Assembly (NCBI RefSeq): GCF_023653455.1
Contig: NZ_JAKEDR010000178.1
Span: 1-7,010, forward strand
Reading direction: 5' to 3'
Source: Paraclostridium ghonii
GTDB taxonomy: Bacteria; Bacillota; Clostridia; Peptostreptococcales; Peptostreptococcaceae
DNA length: 7,010 nucleotides
This document shows, piece after piece, positions 1 to 6,900 of the stretch. A program made the translations under genes and the position numbers. Numbering within the stretch: position 1 is the first letter of the stretch; each line of letters starts with the position of its first letter. Under the pieces are notes generated by a model, which did no database searches, was not told where the DNA came from, and saw only the letters and a program-made list of their open reading frames with translations.

Positions 1-1033
1 GTGTAGTATTTATTGGGTTGTACAAATTTCAACTATAAAAATAGATTACATACTTGAAATAACCCTTATAATTAATTTTTTTGTTTTTTTTATGAGTATA
101 ACCTTTTTTAATAGGCTTCAAGATATTTATAAAAAGAATAAATACTATTTATATATTATATTAACCACTACAATTAATTTATTAGTGATAGTATTTATAA
201 ATAAATCATATACAGATGTAAATAATTTATATGGAATGGTAGTTAAAAATAATATTGATTTTTCCTATGTTACAGACATGCTTATATTTTCACAGACTAT
301 TAAAGAGACATTTCCTTATCTTTTAGTTATAGTAAATATATTATTAATATCTATATTTTTAAATTCTATAAAAGTGGAAAAAGAAAAAGTTAAAATAGAG
401 TTTGTAAATGAAAAACTAGACATGCAGTATAAATACTATCTAATGGTTAAGGAGTCACAAGAAAAAATGAGACAAGTATACCACGATATGAATAATCATA
501 TGGAAAATATAAAATCATTAAAAAATAGCAGTGAAGATGTAAATAAATACATTAACAATATAGAAGATAAAGTAAACGAAAGTAAAAATATTTATAACAC
601 AGGAAATGTAATATTAGATATTATATTTCATGAAAAAAGTAAAGTATGTATGGAAAGTAATATAGATTTTAATGTAGGGATAAATTTTAGTAAATGTGAT
701 TTTATAGAGATGATTGATATAAGTAGTATATTTTCAAATTTAGTAGATAATGCTATTGAAGCATGTAATAAAATTGATGATAATAATATAAAAAAATACA
801 TAAATATAAAAGGTACTTTTATAAAAGGGTACTATGTAGTTAGGTGTGAAAATAGCAAGACAAATAAAGTAATAATTAAACATGGTAAGGTTTTTACTTC
901 TAAAAAAGATAAATTCCTCCATGGAATTGGTATTGATAGTATAAAATCTTCAATAAAAAAATATAATGGAGAATTAAAAATTAAGGATAGTGAGTCTAAG
1001 TTTATAGCTACTATTCATATGCCAATAGAGTGA
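1..1033 (+). CDS. AgrC-like GHKL sensor histidine kinase, 5'-partial (runs off the left edge)
   Basis: Membrane sensor kinase predicted to autophosphorylate on His and pass phosphate to a LytTR response regulator, as in AgrC- and VirS-type quorum or peptide sensing. The frame is open from base 2 through the ATG at 92, which has no Shine-Dalgarno in front (only a T-run), so the true start lies upstream. Numbering from that ATG, I see a membrane helix straddling it, others at about 18-37 and 74-94, then a charged coiled-coil-like stretch (95-130). The H-box is YHDMNNHM with the likely phospho-His at 131. The N-box is NLVDNAIEA (216-224) and the G-box is HGIGI (277-281), the HATPase_c_5/GHKL pattern. 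About 343 residues are visible; AgrC-type kinases are usually about 430, so roughly one fifth, mostly membrane helices, is missing. The family call is firm; the ligand is unknown. Confidence 0.9.
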   Translation, partial: CSIYWVVQISTIKIDYILEITLIINFFVFFMSITFFNRLQDIYKKNKYYLYIILTTTINLLVIVFINKSYTDVNNLYGMVVKNNIDFSYVTDMLIFSQTIKETFPYLLVIVNILLISIFLNSIKVEKEKVKIEFVNEKLDMQYKYYLMVKESQEKMRQVYHDMNNHMENIKSLKNSSEDVNKYINNIEDKVNESKNIYNTGNVILDIIFHEKSKVCMESNIDFNVGINFSKCDFIEMIDISSIFSNLVDNAIEACNKIDDNNIKKYINIKGTFIKGYYVVRCENSKTNKVIIKHGKVFTSKKDKFLHGIGIDSIKSSIKKYNGELKIKDSESKFIATIHMPIE

Positions 1034-1062
1034 AAATTTAATAGAAATATTCATTTAACATG

Positions 1063-1094
1063 CTAGTTGTCGGTAAAAAAATACCACTTGTCGG
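1063..1094 (+). promoter_or_regulatory. Putative LytTR (VirR/AgrA-type) response-regulator binding site: direct repeat with 21-bp period
   Basis: Two copies of an 11-bp element, CTAGTTGTCGG (1063-1073) and CCACTTGTCGG (1084-1094), match at 9 of 11 positions and start exactly 21 bp apart, so both face the same side of the helix. LytTR regulators bind such paired direct repeats. The left half resembles the C. perfringens VirR box (CCAGTTNTNCAC) from memory, although its 3' end differs. A short GGTA/TACC inverted repeat lies between the copies. The site sits just after the AgrC-like kinase gene and in front of the permease, which suits activation of the permease by the kinase's partner. Repeat and spacing are seen directly; the protein that binds is inferred. 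Confidence 0.6.
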
Positions 1095-1101
1095 ACTTAT
1101 A

Positions 1102-1135
1102 TTGAATCAAAATTTTAGAAATGTTACCTTTTAAT
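1102..1135 (+). promoter_or_regulatory. Weak candidate promoter for the permease downstream of the direct repeats
   Basis: A TTGAAT (1102-1107) lies 7 bp after the second repeat and a TTTAAT (1130-1135) lies 22 bp further on. This spacer is too long for an unassisted SigA promoter. Activator-dependent LytTR promoters such as staphylococcal agr P3 are known for over-long spacers, so the arrangement is tolerable. TAGAAA (1116-1121) is an alternative -10 with no good -35. The exact promoter cannot be fixed from sequence alone. Confidence 0.25.
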
Positions 1136-1156
1136 ACAAATAAGGTAGCATTTTTT
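1119..1156 (+). terminator. Intrinsic-terminator-like hairpin between the kinase and permease genes
   Basis: ATGTTACCTT (1121-1130) pairs with AAGGTAGCAT (1142-1151) as a 10-bp stem with one G-U wobble around an 11-nt loop. Two further A-T pairs extend it, and it ends in a run of six T (1151-1156). This would end transcription coming from the kinase gene. It lies between the LytTR-like repeats and the permease, so either the permease promoter starts inside or after it, or it acts as an attenuator. Confidence 0.6.
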
Positions 1157-1195
1157 ACGTATAACGGTTTTATATTTAATATCTTAAAGTAAACA

Positions 1196-1203
1196 AGGAG
1201 GGG
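1196..1203 (+). promoter_or_regulatory. Ribosome binding site of the permease, bearing on which of two ATGs is used
   Basis: AGGAGGGG is a near-perfect Shine-Dalgarno. Two adjacent ATG codons follow at 1205 and 1208. From the core AGGAGG the first ATG is only 3 nt away and the second 6 nt, so initiation at 1208 is at least as likely. The protein would differ by a single Met. Confidence 0.75.
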
Positions 1204-1204
1204 A

Positions 1205-3751
1205 ATGATGAGAGTAAGTTTTAGATTAGCTATATCATACTTAAAAAAACAAAAGGGAAGAACTTTATCATTAATAATTAGTATTGCATTAGCTGTTATA
1301 TTAGTCTTTACACTTAATGTAGTGCCAGAGTCTAAAAATAAACATGATATAAAAGAAGCGTATAAAAACTTTAGTGATTATCATGTAGAGTACAGTGATC
1401 TTAACTTAGAAATTGTAGATCAATTAAAAAGGGATAAGACTATAAAAGTTATCAATGATGTCATAAACCTAGGCAATGCCGTAAGTGATAAAGGAGTATC
1501 TATGAGCTTAAACTCTTATAATAAAGGTTTTATAGATTCTTATGGATATACTCTTATAAAAGGGACTGAACCTAAAAATGAAGATGAAATAGTAATAGAA
1601 GAAAAAGCTCTTAAAGAGATGGGCTTAAGTGATAATTTAGGTCAAAGTATTGATTTTAATATTATTAAAAATTATACGGATGAAAATAATAAAAATCAGA
1701 TTTATAGTAAAGAGAAGTCATTTAAGTTAGTTGGAATAGTAAAAAAGCCAGATGGATTTTATGAGGAGAATTTATACTATAAAGTCAAAGCATTTACTAA
1801 ATACACAGAAAATCAAAGTGTTTTACCAAAAGAATTAATAAGTCATGCAGGTGTACTTAATTTTACGACTAGTATAGACATGGCAGATAAAGCAATAGCC
1901 AAATATAAATTAGATGATGAGAAATTTATGATAAATGTGCAACTAAATGAAGCCATAAAAAATTATGATATGTCTAAAGATTCAAAGAGTAAGATTAATA
2001 ATAAGTTGATTCCTATGGTTGCAGCTACGCTAGTTATATATAATATATTTAATATTATATTAATAGATATGAAAAAACAAATAGGAATGGTAAGAGCAAT
2101 AGGTATGACTAAGAAAAACGTAAGATACATGGTATGTATCCAAAGTTTTATAGTGTTACTTATTGGACTAGCAGTAGGATTTTTACTGGGAACACTATCA
2201 TCATACATAGGAATTAGAAGTATATACAATGAACATATAAGCCTTTATATAAGTAAAGAAAGTATAATAGAGCCTTTAATTATGGCAGTAGTTTCAGTAG
2301 CTATAGCTAGTATTTTTACTATTTATAATTGTGGAAAGATATCTCCAATAGAAGCTATTAGAAGTACTAGAAGTTTAAAATCAATAAAAAAAGATAGATT
2401 TTATCATAAGTTAATAAGGAAAGTATTTGGTCTTACAGGATATATGGAATACAAAAATATATGGAGATACAAAACAAGAACAATTTTATCAATACTTTCA
2501 ATAAGTATAACAGGTTTTTTATTTATAACCAATATGGTTGCATTTAAGCAATATGATAAAAATGTAGACAGTCTTAGCCCTATTATTATGGAGATGGGCG
2601 AAAGTGACATAATACTTAGTCATAATTCTAATAACTCAAGTGAATATTTTAATGAATACACAGATGATGAAGTAAGTAAGATATCTAAGATAGATGGAGT
2701 TAGTGAATTAACTAAGAATATGAATACTATAGGATACTTAAACTCAAACAAAGAAAATATAAGCGACTATTATAAACAAAATAATCCTCTAGATAGCGAT
2801 GAATCAAATTTAGAAATAGGAACATCTATAAAAGGATACGATAAAAGTACTCTTAAAAAACTAGAAAAATACCTAGAAGATAAAAACATAGATAACTTAA
2901 AAAAAGAAGGAGATACAATAAGTGCGATAGTATCTAATCATTTTTATTCAGGTTCAGCAGTATCAAATGATTCAACTACATTAAAAGAGTTAAAAGTGGG
3001 AGATATTATTGAAATTAAGATTCCAGAAACTAATGGTAAAGAAGTAAAATATGTTAATCAAAAAATTAAAGTTGCAGGACTATTAAATACTGATTATGTT
3101 TTAAATGCTGAATGTGGAATGGACTCTCGTTTCCAAGTAATATTAGATAAAAATAGTTTTGAAAATTTAACAGGAAAAAAAGGCTTTAATAATATATCTA
3201 TAAAATTACAAAAGGAGAAAGAAGAAGAAGTCGTCTCAAAGGTAAAAGAAATAATAAATGAAGATGATTTTAAGGAAATGGAAAGTAAGTATGAAAATAG
3301 GAAAATATCTACTGAAGGAAATATAAAACTTAAAAAAGAGGTACTAGTGAGTGTAATAATTACATTGGTTATATCATCTATAAATATAGCTTGTATAGTT
3401 ATAACAAATATAATGATTAGACTTAAGGAAATTTCAACACTAAGAGCTATTGGAATGAGTATGAAAAATGTTAAGAAAATGATACTAAAAGAAAGCATTA
3501 TATATGGTATTTTAAGTTCAATAATAGCTGGAGTATTTTCTAGTTATAATACTTATAAAAGTATGCAAAGAGCAAATGAAATATTTTCTCAAGGAGCAGG
3601 AATTAAACAGGCATATGAATTTAAGATACCTGAAGTAGAAATACTTCAGTTTGGGGTAGGAGCAATAATTATATGTGTAATTGCTGGATATTTAGCAAAA
3701 AACAAAGTTTCAAAATTAAGTATAGTAGAAGGCCTTAAAAATGAAGAATAA
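1205..3751 (+). CDS. ABC transporter permease with two FtsX domains (MacB/BceB-like superfamily)
   Basis: Polytopic membrane subunit of an ABC transporter, probably moving or expelling peptides or lipids, or detoxifying antimicrobial peptides. It needs a separate ATPase that is not in this window. At 848 residues it has the usual two-repeat plan: TM1 at about 21-41; an extracytoplasmic domain to about 266; TM2-4 at about 268-287, 311-336 and 354-375; TM5 at about 426-446; a second extracytoplasmic domain to about 710; TM6-8 at about 712-738, 763-783 and 811-830. Each half has the coupling-helix signature that contacts the ATPase: MVRAIGMTKKNV (295-306) and TLRAIGMSMKNV (745-756). Each half also ends in the family tail, SPIEAIR (380-386) and KLSIVEGLK (837-845). 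A LytTR-like repeat lies upstream. The two large outer loops differ from BceB, which has one, so BceB-type bacitracin function should not be assumed. Substrate unknown. Confidence 0.92.
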   Translation: MMRVSFRLAISYLKKQKGRTLSLIISIALAVILVFTLNVVPESKNKHDIKEAYKNFSDYHVEYSDLNLEIVDQLKRDKTIKVINDVINLGNAVSDKGVSMSLNSYNKGFIDSYGYTLIKGTEPKNEDEIVIEEKALKEMGLSDNLGQSIDFNIIKNYTDENNKNQIYSKEKSFKLVGIVKKPDGFYEENLYYKVKAFTKYTENQSVLPKELISHAGVLNFTTSIDMADKAIAKYKLDDEKFMINVQLNEAIKNYDMSKDSKSKINNKLIPMVAATLVIYNIFNIILIDMKKQIGMVRAIGMTKKNVRYMVCIQSFIVLLIGLAVGFLLGTLSSYIGIRSIYNEHISLYISKESIIEPLIMAVVSVAIASIFTIYNCGKISPIEAIRSTRSLKSIKKDRFYHKLIRKVFGLTGYMEYKNIWRYKTRTILSILSISITGFLFITNMVAFKQYDKNVDSLSPIIMEMGESDIILSHNSNNSSEYFNEYTDDEVSKISKIDGVSELTKNMNTIGYLNSNKENISDYYKQNNPLDSDESNLEIGTSIKGYDKSTLKKLEKYLEDKNIDNLKKEGDTISAIVSNHFYSGSAVSNDSTTLKELKVGDIIEIKIPETNGKEVKYVNQKIKVAGLLNTDYVLNAECGMDSRFQVILDKNSFENLTGKKGFNNISIKLQKEKEEEVVSKVKEIINEDDFKEMESKYENRKISTEGNIKLKKEVLVSVIITLVISSINIACIVITNIMIRLKEISTLRAIGMSMKNVKKMILKESIIYGILSSIIAGVFSSYNTYKSMQRANEIFSQGAGIKQAYEFKIPEVEILQFGVGAIIICVIAGYLAKNKVSKLSIVEGLKNEE

Positions 3752-3847
3752 AGTCAAAAACAAAGTAGAAGCATTAAAAAATATATTGATAGTATAATTA
3801 TTATCTTAGGATTTTGAGAAAAGGTTAATAAATATACAAATCAATTA

Positions 3848-3903
3848 AGTGGTGATTAACAGCAAATGGTATTTGAAAAAATCATTTGGGGTCACTGCTT
3901 TTT
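3848..3903 (+). terminator. Probable intrinsic terminator after the permease gene
   Basis: An outer stem AGTGGTGA (3848-3855) with TCACTGCT (3892-3899) pairs over 8 bp including two G-U wobbles. An inner stem CAAATGGT (3863-3870) with ATCATTTG (3881-3888) pairs over 8 bp with one wobble. The structure ends in TTTTT (3899-3903). It lies about 100 bp after the permease stop and in front of the helicase promoter region, as expected for separating two transcription units. The internal loop (TTAACAG against GGG) makes it less compact than a textbook terminator. A smaller hairpin at 3788-3805 (GATAGTA/TATTATC) has no T-run. Confidence 0.5.
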
Positions 3904-3907
3904 AAAA

Positions 3908-3937
3908 TTAGGAGATATAGAATTTTTATGATATTAT
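3908..3937 (+). promoter_or_regulatory. Candidate SigA promoter with extended -10 for the helicase gene
   Basis: TGATATTAT (3929-3937) is an extended -10: the hexamer TATTAT matches TATAAT at 5 of 6 and is preceded by TGn. A weak TTAGGA (3908-3913) sits 18 bp upstream as -35. It begins just after the hairpin at 3848-3903 and would give a leader of about 50 nt. AT-rich DNA yields chance matches, so this is a moderate call. TATAAA at 3955-3960 is an alternative with no partner. Confidence 0.4.
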
Positions 3938-3993
3938 TTAGTAGTTAGGATAGATATAAAAATACGACAATGATATAAAGGAAGAGCATATAA

Positions 3994-5439
3994 ATGATAA
4001 AAACAAATTTTAAAGATTACAAACTAAGCAATGAAATATTAAAATCACTTAACATTCTAAACTATAATACACCAACAAAAGTTCAGCAAGAAGTAATACC
4101 AGTTGCACTAGAAAATAAAGATGTACTAGTAAAATCACAAACCGGAAGTGGTAAAACAGCAACATTTGCAATACCATTATGTGAATTAGTTGACTGGGAT
4201 GATAATAAACCACAAGCATTAATACTTACACCAACAAGAGAGCTTGCAATACAAGTTAAGGAAGATGTATTTAACATAGGGAGATTCAAAAGAATAAAAG
4301 TACCGGCGTTATATGGTAAATCATCTTTTGCGTTACAAGCAAAAGAATTAAAACAAAAAACTCATATAGTAGTAGGAACGCCAGGTAGAACAATAGACCA
4401 TATTAAAGAAGGAAATTTTATAACTGATAACATAAAATACCTTGTATTAGACGAAGCAGATGAAATGCTTAGTATGGGATTCTTAGAGCAAGTAGAAGAA
4501 ATAATATCAGCACTACCTACTGAACGTGTTACTATGTTATTTTCAGCAACCATGCCAGAAGATATAAATGCACTATCAAAAAAATATATGAAAGATCCTG
4601 TTACAATAGAAATTGAAGCAAAAACATTAACAGTAGATAGAATACAACAAGATGGATATAGCGTAGAAGAAACAGGTAAGCTAAATTTATTAAAAGACAT
4701 AACAACAATAGAAAATCCAGATAGCTGTGTGATTTTTTGCAATACACAAGTTAAGGTAGAATCTCTGTATAATGAATTAAGAAAACTTAAATATCCATGT
4801 GATAAAATACATGGCGGCATGGAACAAGATGAGCGAATTAAAGTAATGAATAACTTTAAAAAAGGATACTTTAGATACTTAATAGCAACAGATGTAGCTG
4901 CTAGGGGTATAGATATAGACAATATCACTCATGTAATAAATTATGATGTACCTATCTTAAGAGAAAACTATGTTCATAGAATAGGGAGAACAGGTCGTGC
5001 AGGTAAAGAAGGAAGAGCGATTACTTTTGTTATGAAATCTGATGAAAGACGTATGTTTGAAATATACTCTTACACAGGCAAAGAATTAACAATGAAAATG
5101 AAACCAAGTAAAAGACTTGTGATGAGTTTAAAGCCTGAATTTGATAAAAAGTTAGAGCAAAGACAAAAAGTTAAGGAAGACAAAGGTGCAAATCTAAGCC
5201 AAGAAATCATGAAGTTGCATATAAATGCTGGGAAGAAAACTAAGATGAGACCAGTTGACATAGTAGGTACACTTTGTAGTATCGAAGGGATGAGTGCTGG
5301 GGATATTGGTGTTATAAGTGTACTCGATGTATCTACTTATGTTGAAGTACTAAACAACAAAGGTGAGATGGTTTTAAATGCATTACAAACAAAAAATATA
5401 AAAGGTAGACCACGAAAAGTAACTAAAGCAGATATGTAA
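3994..5439 (+). CDS. dbpA: DEAD-box ATP-dependent RNA helicase, DbpA/YxiN type
   Basis: ATP-driven RNA helicase of the cytoplasm, predicted to remodel 23S rRNA around helix 92 during large-subunit assembly, as known for E. coli DbpA and B. subtilis YxiN. All core motifs are intact: Q motif (F6, Q31), motif I SQTGSGKT (48-55), PTRELA (80-85), TPGR (129-132), DEAD (153-156), SAT (184-186), VIFCN (246-250), [10 protein letters not shown] (298-307) and HRIGRTGR (328-335). The C-terminal part, from about 404 to 476 with RPVDIVGTL and AGDIGVISV, matches the DbpA RNA-binding domain that gives rRNA specificity. The length of 481 is close to YxiN (about 479). An AAAGGA Shine-Dalgarno (3977-3982) lies 11 nt before the ATG. 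No terminator is visible after the stop, so read-through into the next gene is possible. The subfamily rests on the C-terminal domain, which is clear here. Confidence 0.95.
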   Translation: MIKTNFKDYKLSNEILKSLNILNYNTPTKVQQEVIPVALENKDVLVKSQTGSGKTATFAIPLCELVDWDDNKPQALILTPTRELAIQVKEDVFNIGRFKRIKVPALYGKSSFALQAKELKQKTHIVVGTPGRTIDHIKEGNFITDNIKYLVLDEADEMLSMGFLEQVEEIISALPTERVTMLFSATMPEDINALSKKYMKDPVTIEIEAKTLTVDRIQQDGYSVEETGKLNLLKDITTIENPDSCVIFCNTQVKVESLYNELRKLKYPCDKIHGGMEQDERIKVMNNFKKGYFRYLIATDVAARGIDIDNITHVINYDVPILRENYVHRIGRTGRAGKEGRAITFVMKSDERRMFEIYSYTGKELTMKMKPSKRLVMSLKPEFDKKLEQRQKVKEDKGANLSQEIMKLHINAGKKTKMRPVDIVGTLCSIEGMSAGDIGVISVLDVSTYVEVLNNKGEMVLNALQTKNIKGRPRKVTKADM

Positions 5440-5459
5440 TTTATAATTTAAAAATAAGA

Positions 5460-5492
5460 ACCATTGTTTAATCTTTACATATGATATATAGA
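5460..5492 (+). promoter_or_regulatory. Candidate promoter of the 158-residue gene: SigK/SigE-like, or SigA
   Basis: CATATGATA (5478-5486) fits the CATANNNTA -10 pattern of the mother-cell sporulation factor SigK, and an AC (5460-5461) sits 16 bp upstream, the usual SigK -35 core and spacing. SigE -10 elements look similar (CATA...T). A SigA reading also exists: TTGTTT (5464-5469), 17-bp spacer, TATAGA (5487-5492), with weak -35. These overlap and sequence alone does not decide between them. Confidence 0.35.
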
Positions 5493-5525
5493 ACAATATT
5501 TATATCATAAAAAGGAGAATCAACA

Positions 5526-6002
5526 ATGGAAATAAATTATTGGGAAGAATATTGGGATAACTATTGGAAGTTTATGGCTGTATATCTTAGAGAGTTACAA
5601 AATGCATGCCCTGATGTGGATATTAAAAATGAATACTTAGAAGTTTCTAGTTTATTTGAGCCTTCTATGAAATTTGAAGATTATGAGAATTTCGATGATG
5701 GTAACAGTAATTTAGAAATAGATCAGGAAGTAGCTTTTTTACTACCTGATGGGATGCAATCTCCTGAAACTTTTATATCACCTGGCAGTGGGCAATTTAC
5801 TATAAATAACTGTAGAAGGATGGCAATAGTTAGAATAGTAATGAGAAGAGGATTTAGCCCTTCTAATTTCTTTATGATAGTAGATAGAACTGATAATAGG
5901 AGTATTCGAGGATTTAGAATAACTTGTCAAGCTGGTAATGTTAGATTTGTACCAATGGCTGTAGAATATAGAAATATAAACTTTATAGAATGCGCATTTT
6001 AG
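5526..6002 (+). CDS. Uncharacterised 158-residue protein with N-terminal YWxx tandem repeat
   Basis: I do not recognise this protein. It has a strong Shine-Dalgarno (AAAGGAG, 5511-5517) 8 nt before the ATG. No signal peptide or membrane helix is visible, so it is probably soluble or part of an assembly. Residues 5-16 are three tandem tetrapeptides, YWEE, YWDN and YWKF, which would put Tyr-Trp pairs along one face of a helix. Residues 23-70 are strongly acidic. Residues 97-149 carry 11 Arg in an apparently beta-rich stretch (for example MAIVRIVMRRGF and IRGFRITC). Four Cys (28, 96, 134, 156) are spread out. It may share transcripts with the helicase, from which only 86 bp without a terminator separate it, or use its own promoter. 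A spore-coat or other sporulation role is conceivable from the promoter motif only. Confidence 0.75.
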   Translation: MEINYWEEYWDNYWKFMAVYLRELQNACPDVDIKNEYLEVSSLFEPSMKFEDYENFDDGNSNLEIDQEVAFLLPDGMQSPETFISPGSGQFTINNCRRMAIVRIVMRRGFSPSNFFMIVDRTDNRSIRGFRITCQAGNVRFVPMAVEYRNINFIECAF

Positions 6003-6005
6003 ATT

Positions 6006-6066
6006 AAATAATAAGAGGTATCCAAGTAATATATAAATATAATACTTGAGATACCTCTTATTATTT
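6006..6066. terminator. Strong, probably bidirectional intrinsic terminator between convergent genes
   Basis: A perfect 17-bp inverted repeat, AAATAATAAGAGGTATC (6006-6022) with GATACCTCTTATTATTT (6050-6066). AAGT/ACTT (6024-6027, 6044-6047) extends the stem inside, with C6023-G6048 pairing and A6049 bulged. It begins 4 bp after the stop of the plus-strand gene. The stem ends in T-rich sequence on both strands (TTATTATTT), so it can serve that gene and the minus-strand gene converging on it. The tract is T-rich rather than a pure T-run. Confidence 0.8.
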
Positions 6067-6075
6067 GTTACTTAA

Positions 6076-6108
6076 ATTTTTCACGAATATATAATTTGCG
6101 TGAAAAAT
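6076..6108. repeat. Perfect 10-bp inverted repeat of unknown role
   Basis: ATTTTTCACG (6076-6085) and CGTGAAAAAT (6099-6108) are exact reverse complements around a 13-nt AT-rich loop. No T-run follows on either strand beyond the stem itself, so it is a weak terminator in isolation. It stands 9 bp beyond the strong hairpin in the convergent gap, on the downstream side of the minus-strand gene. It could be a second terminator for that gene, a transcript-stabilising hairpin or a protein site. The rest of the gap (6109-6202) holds only short AT-rich palindromes. Confidence 0.55.
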
Positions 6109-6202
6109 CTGTAATAAGTATTTCAAAATAAATTTAAATTGATAAATACAGTATGTACATATTAGAAAATAGTAATAACAGTTTTTATATAAAAATCATC
6201 TT

Positions 6203-6877
6203 CTAATGTGAAGTTGAATTTTTTCTATAAGAAGTCATAACATCTTTAAATAATTCAGCAACAGAAGGTGGGGTCCAAGTGATTGCATTTGCACCAGCGG
6301 CTATTGTTTTTCTTATACTTTCTTCCGTAGGTCCGCCTGTTGCTATTATTGGAAAGTCAGGATAAGACTCTCTAATTTTTGCAACGATCCTAGGAGTATC
6401 AGCAGAAGCTGAAACATTAAAAATAGTTGCACCAGCATCTATTCTTTCTTGAATATTTGTATTATCGTTTACAATAGTAACAACAACAGGTATATCAAGT
6501 GCATTAGATAAAGCTCTTACTACACCGTTTGTTGTGGGAGCATTAACAACTACACCTATAGCCCCTTGCAATTCAGCATTAGTTCCTAACATAATTGAAC
6601 GAATTCCTTTTGTAAGACCTCCACCAACTCCTGCAAAAACAGGAATATCAGAAGCCATAATAATAGATTGTGTAATTATTGGTTGAGGAGTAAATGGATA
6701 TACAGCTATTACTGCATCTGCATTTACATTTTTTATAATAGCTAAGTCAGTTGAAAAAACAAGTGACTTAATTCGTTTTCCGAAAATATTTATACCACTG
6801 CATTCTCTAATAACTTCAGGAACACGTAAAAATGATTTTCTAAGTGTACCATCTATTGATTTTGGTTTTTGCTTCAT
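6203..6877 (-). CDS. Conserved TIM-barrel protein, uncharacterised ('hydrolase' family)
   Basis: A 224-residue soluble (beta/alpha)8-type protein that resembles, from memory, a Firmicutes family usually labelled simply 'hydrolase' or TIM-barrel protein; I know of no proven reaction. Alternating strand-helix units are evident: AVIAVYPF (55-62), IPVFAGVGGG (78-87), GAIGVVVNAP (105-114), IPVVVTIV (129-136), ATIFNVSA (150-157), FPIIATGGPT (175-184) and ANAITWTPPS (196-205). The ATGGPT loop followed by AGANAIT is like the phosphate-binding end of IMP dehydrogenase and related barrels, so a phosphorylated ligand is likely but inferred. The start is supported by AAGGAGG (complement of 6887-6893) 9 nt upstream of the ATG. 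It is convergent with the 158-residue gene and shares its terminator. It appears monocistronic within the view. Confidence 0.85.
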   Translation of the reverse strand: MKQKPKSIDGTLRKSFLRVPEVIRECSGINIFGKRIKSLVFSTDLAIIKNVNADAVIAVYPFTPQPIITQSIIMASDIPVFAGVGGGLTKGIRSIMLGTNAELQGAIGVVVNAPTTNGVVRALSNALDIPVVVTIVNDNTNIQERIDAGATIFNVSASADTPRIVAKIRESYPDFPIIATGGPTEESIRKTIAAGANAITWTPPSVAELFKDVMTSYRKNSTSH

Positions 6878-6900
6878 AAATAAAGGCCTCCTTGAAAATT

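Noticed and set aside
3094..3498. 134-codon minus-strand frame with a hydrophobic translation
   Set aside because: It is antisense to the second half of the permease; the Ile/Leu/Ser/Phe-rich product is what AT-rich antisense DNA yields. No independent signals.
3867..3932. 21-codon ORF (ATG at 3867) inside the gap between permease and helicase
   Set aside because: Its first half overlaps the terminator-like hairpin, the upstream GGTGA is a poor Shine-Dalgarno, and the peptide shows no leader or toxin pattern.
3752..3993. Riboswitch or T-box in the leader before the helicase
   Set aside because: The hairpins at 3788-3805 and 3848-3903 show no T-box sequence or recognisable aptamer core and are better explained as the 3' end of the permease unit.
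4362..4928. 188-codon minus-strand open frame across the helicase
   Set aside because: It lies wholly opposite the conserved DEAD-box motifs, has a low-complexity Ser/Ile-rich translation and no ribosome binding site; it is a shadow of the helicase.
6152..6161. Palindrome TATGTACATA in the convergent gap
   Set aside because: It is short, lies downstream of both genes rather than near a promoter, and matches no operator I can name.
6182..6195. Perfect palindrome TTTTTATATAAAAA just downstream of the TIM-barrel gene
   Set aside because: It is pure A/T with no loop and is likely by chance in such AT-rich DNA; the 17-bp hairpin is the better terminator.
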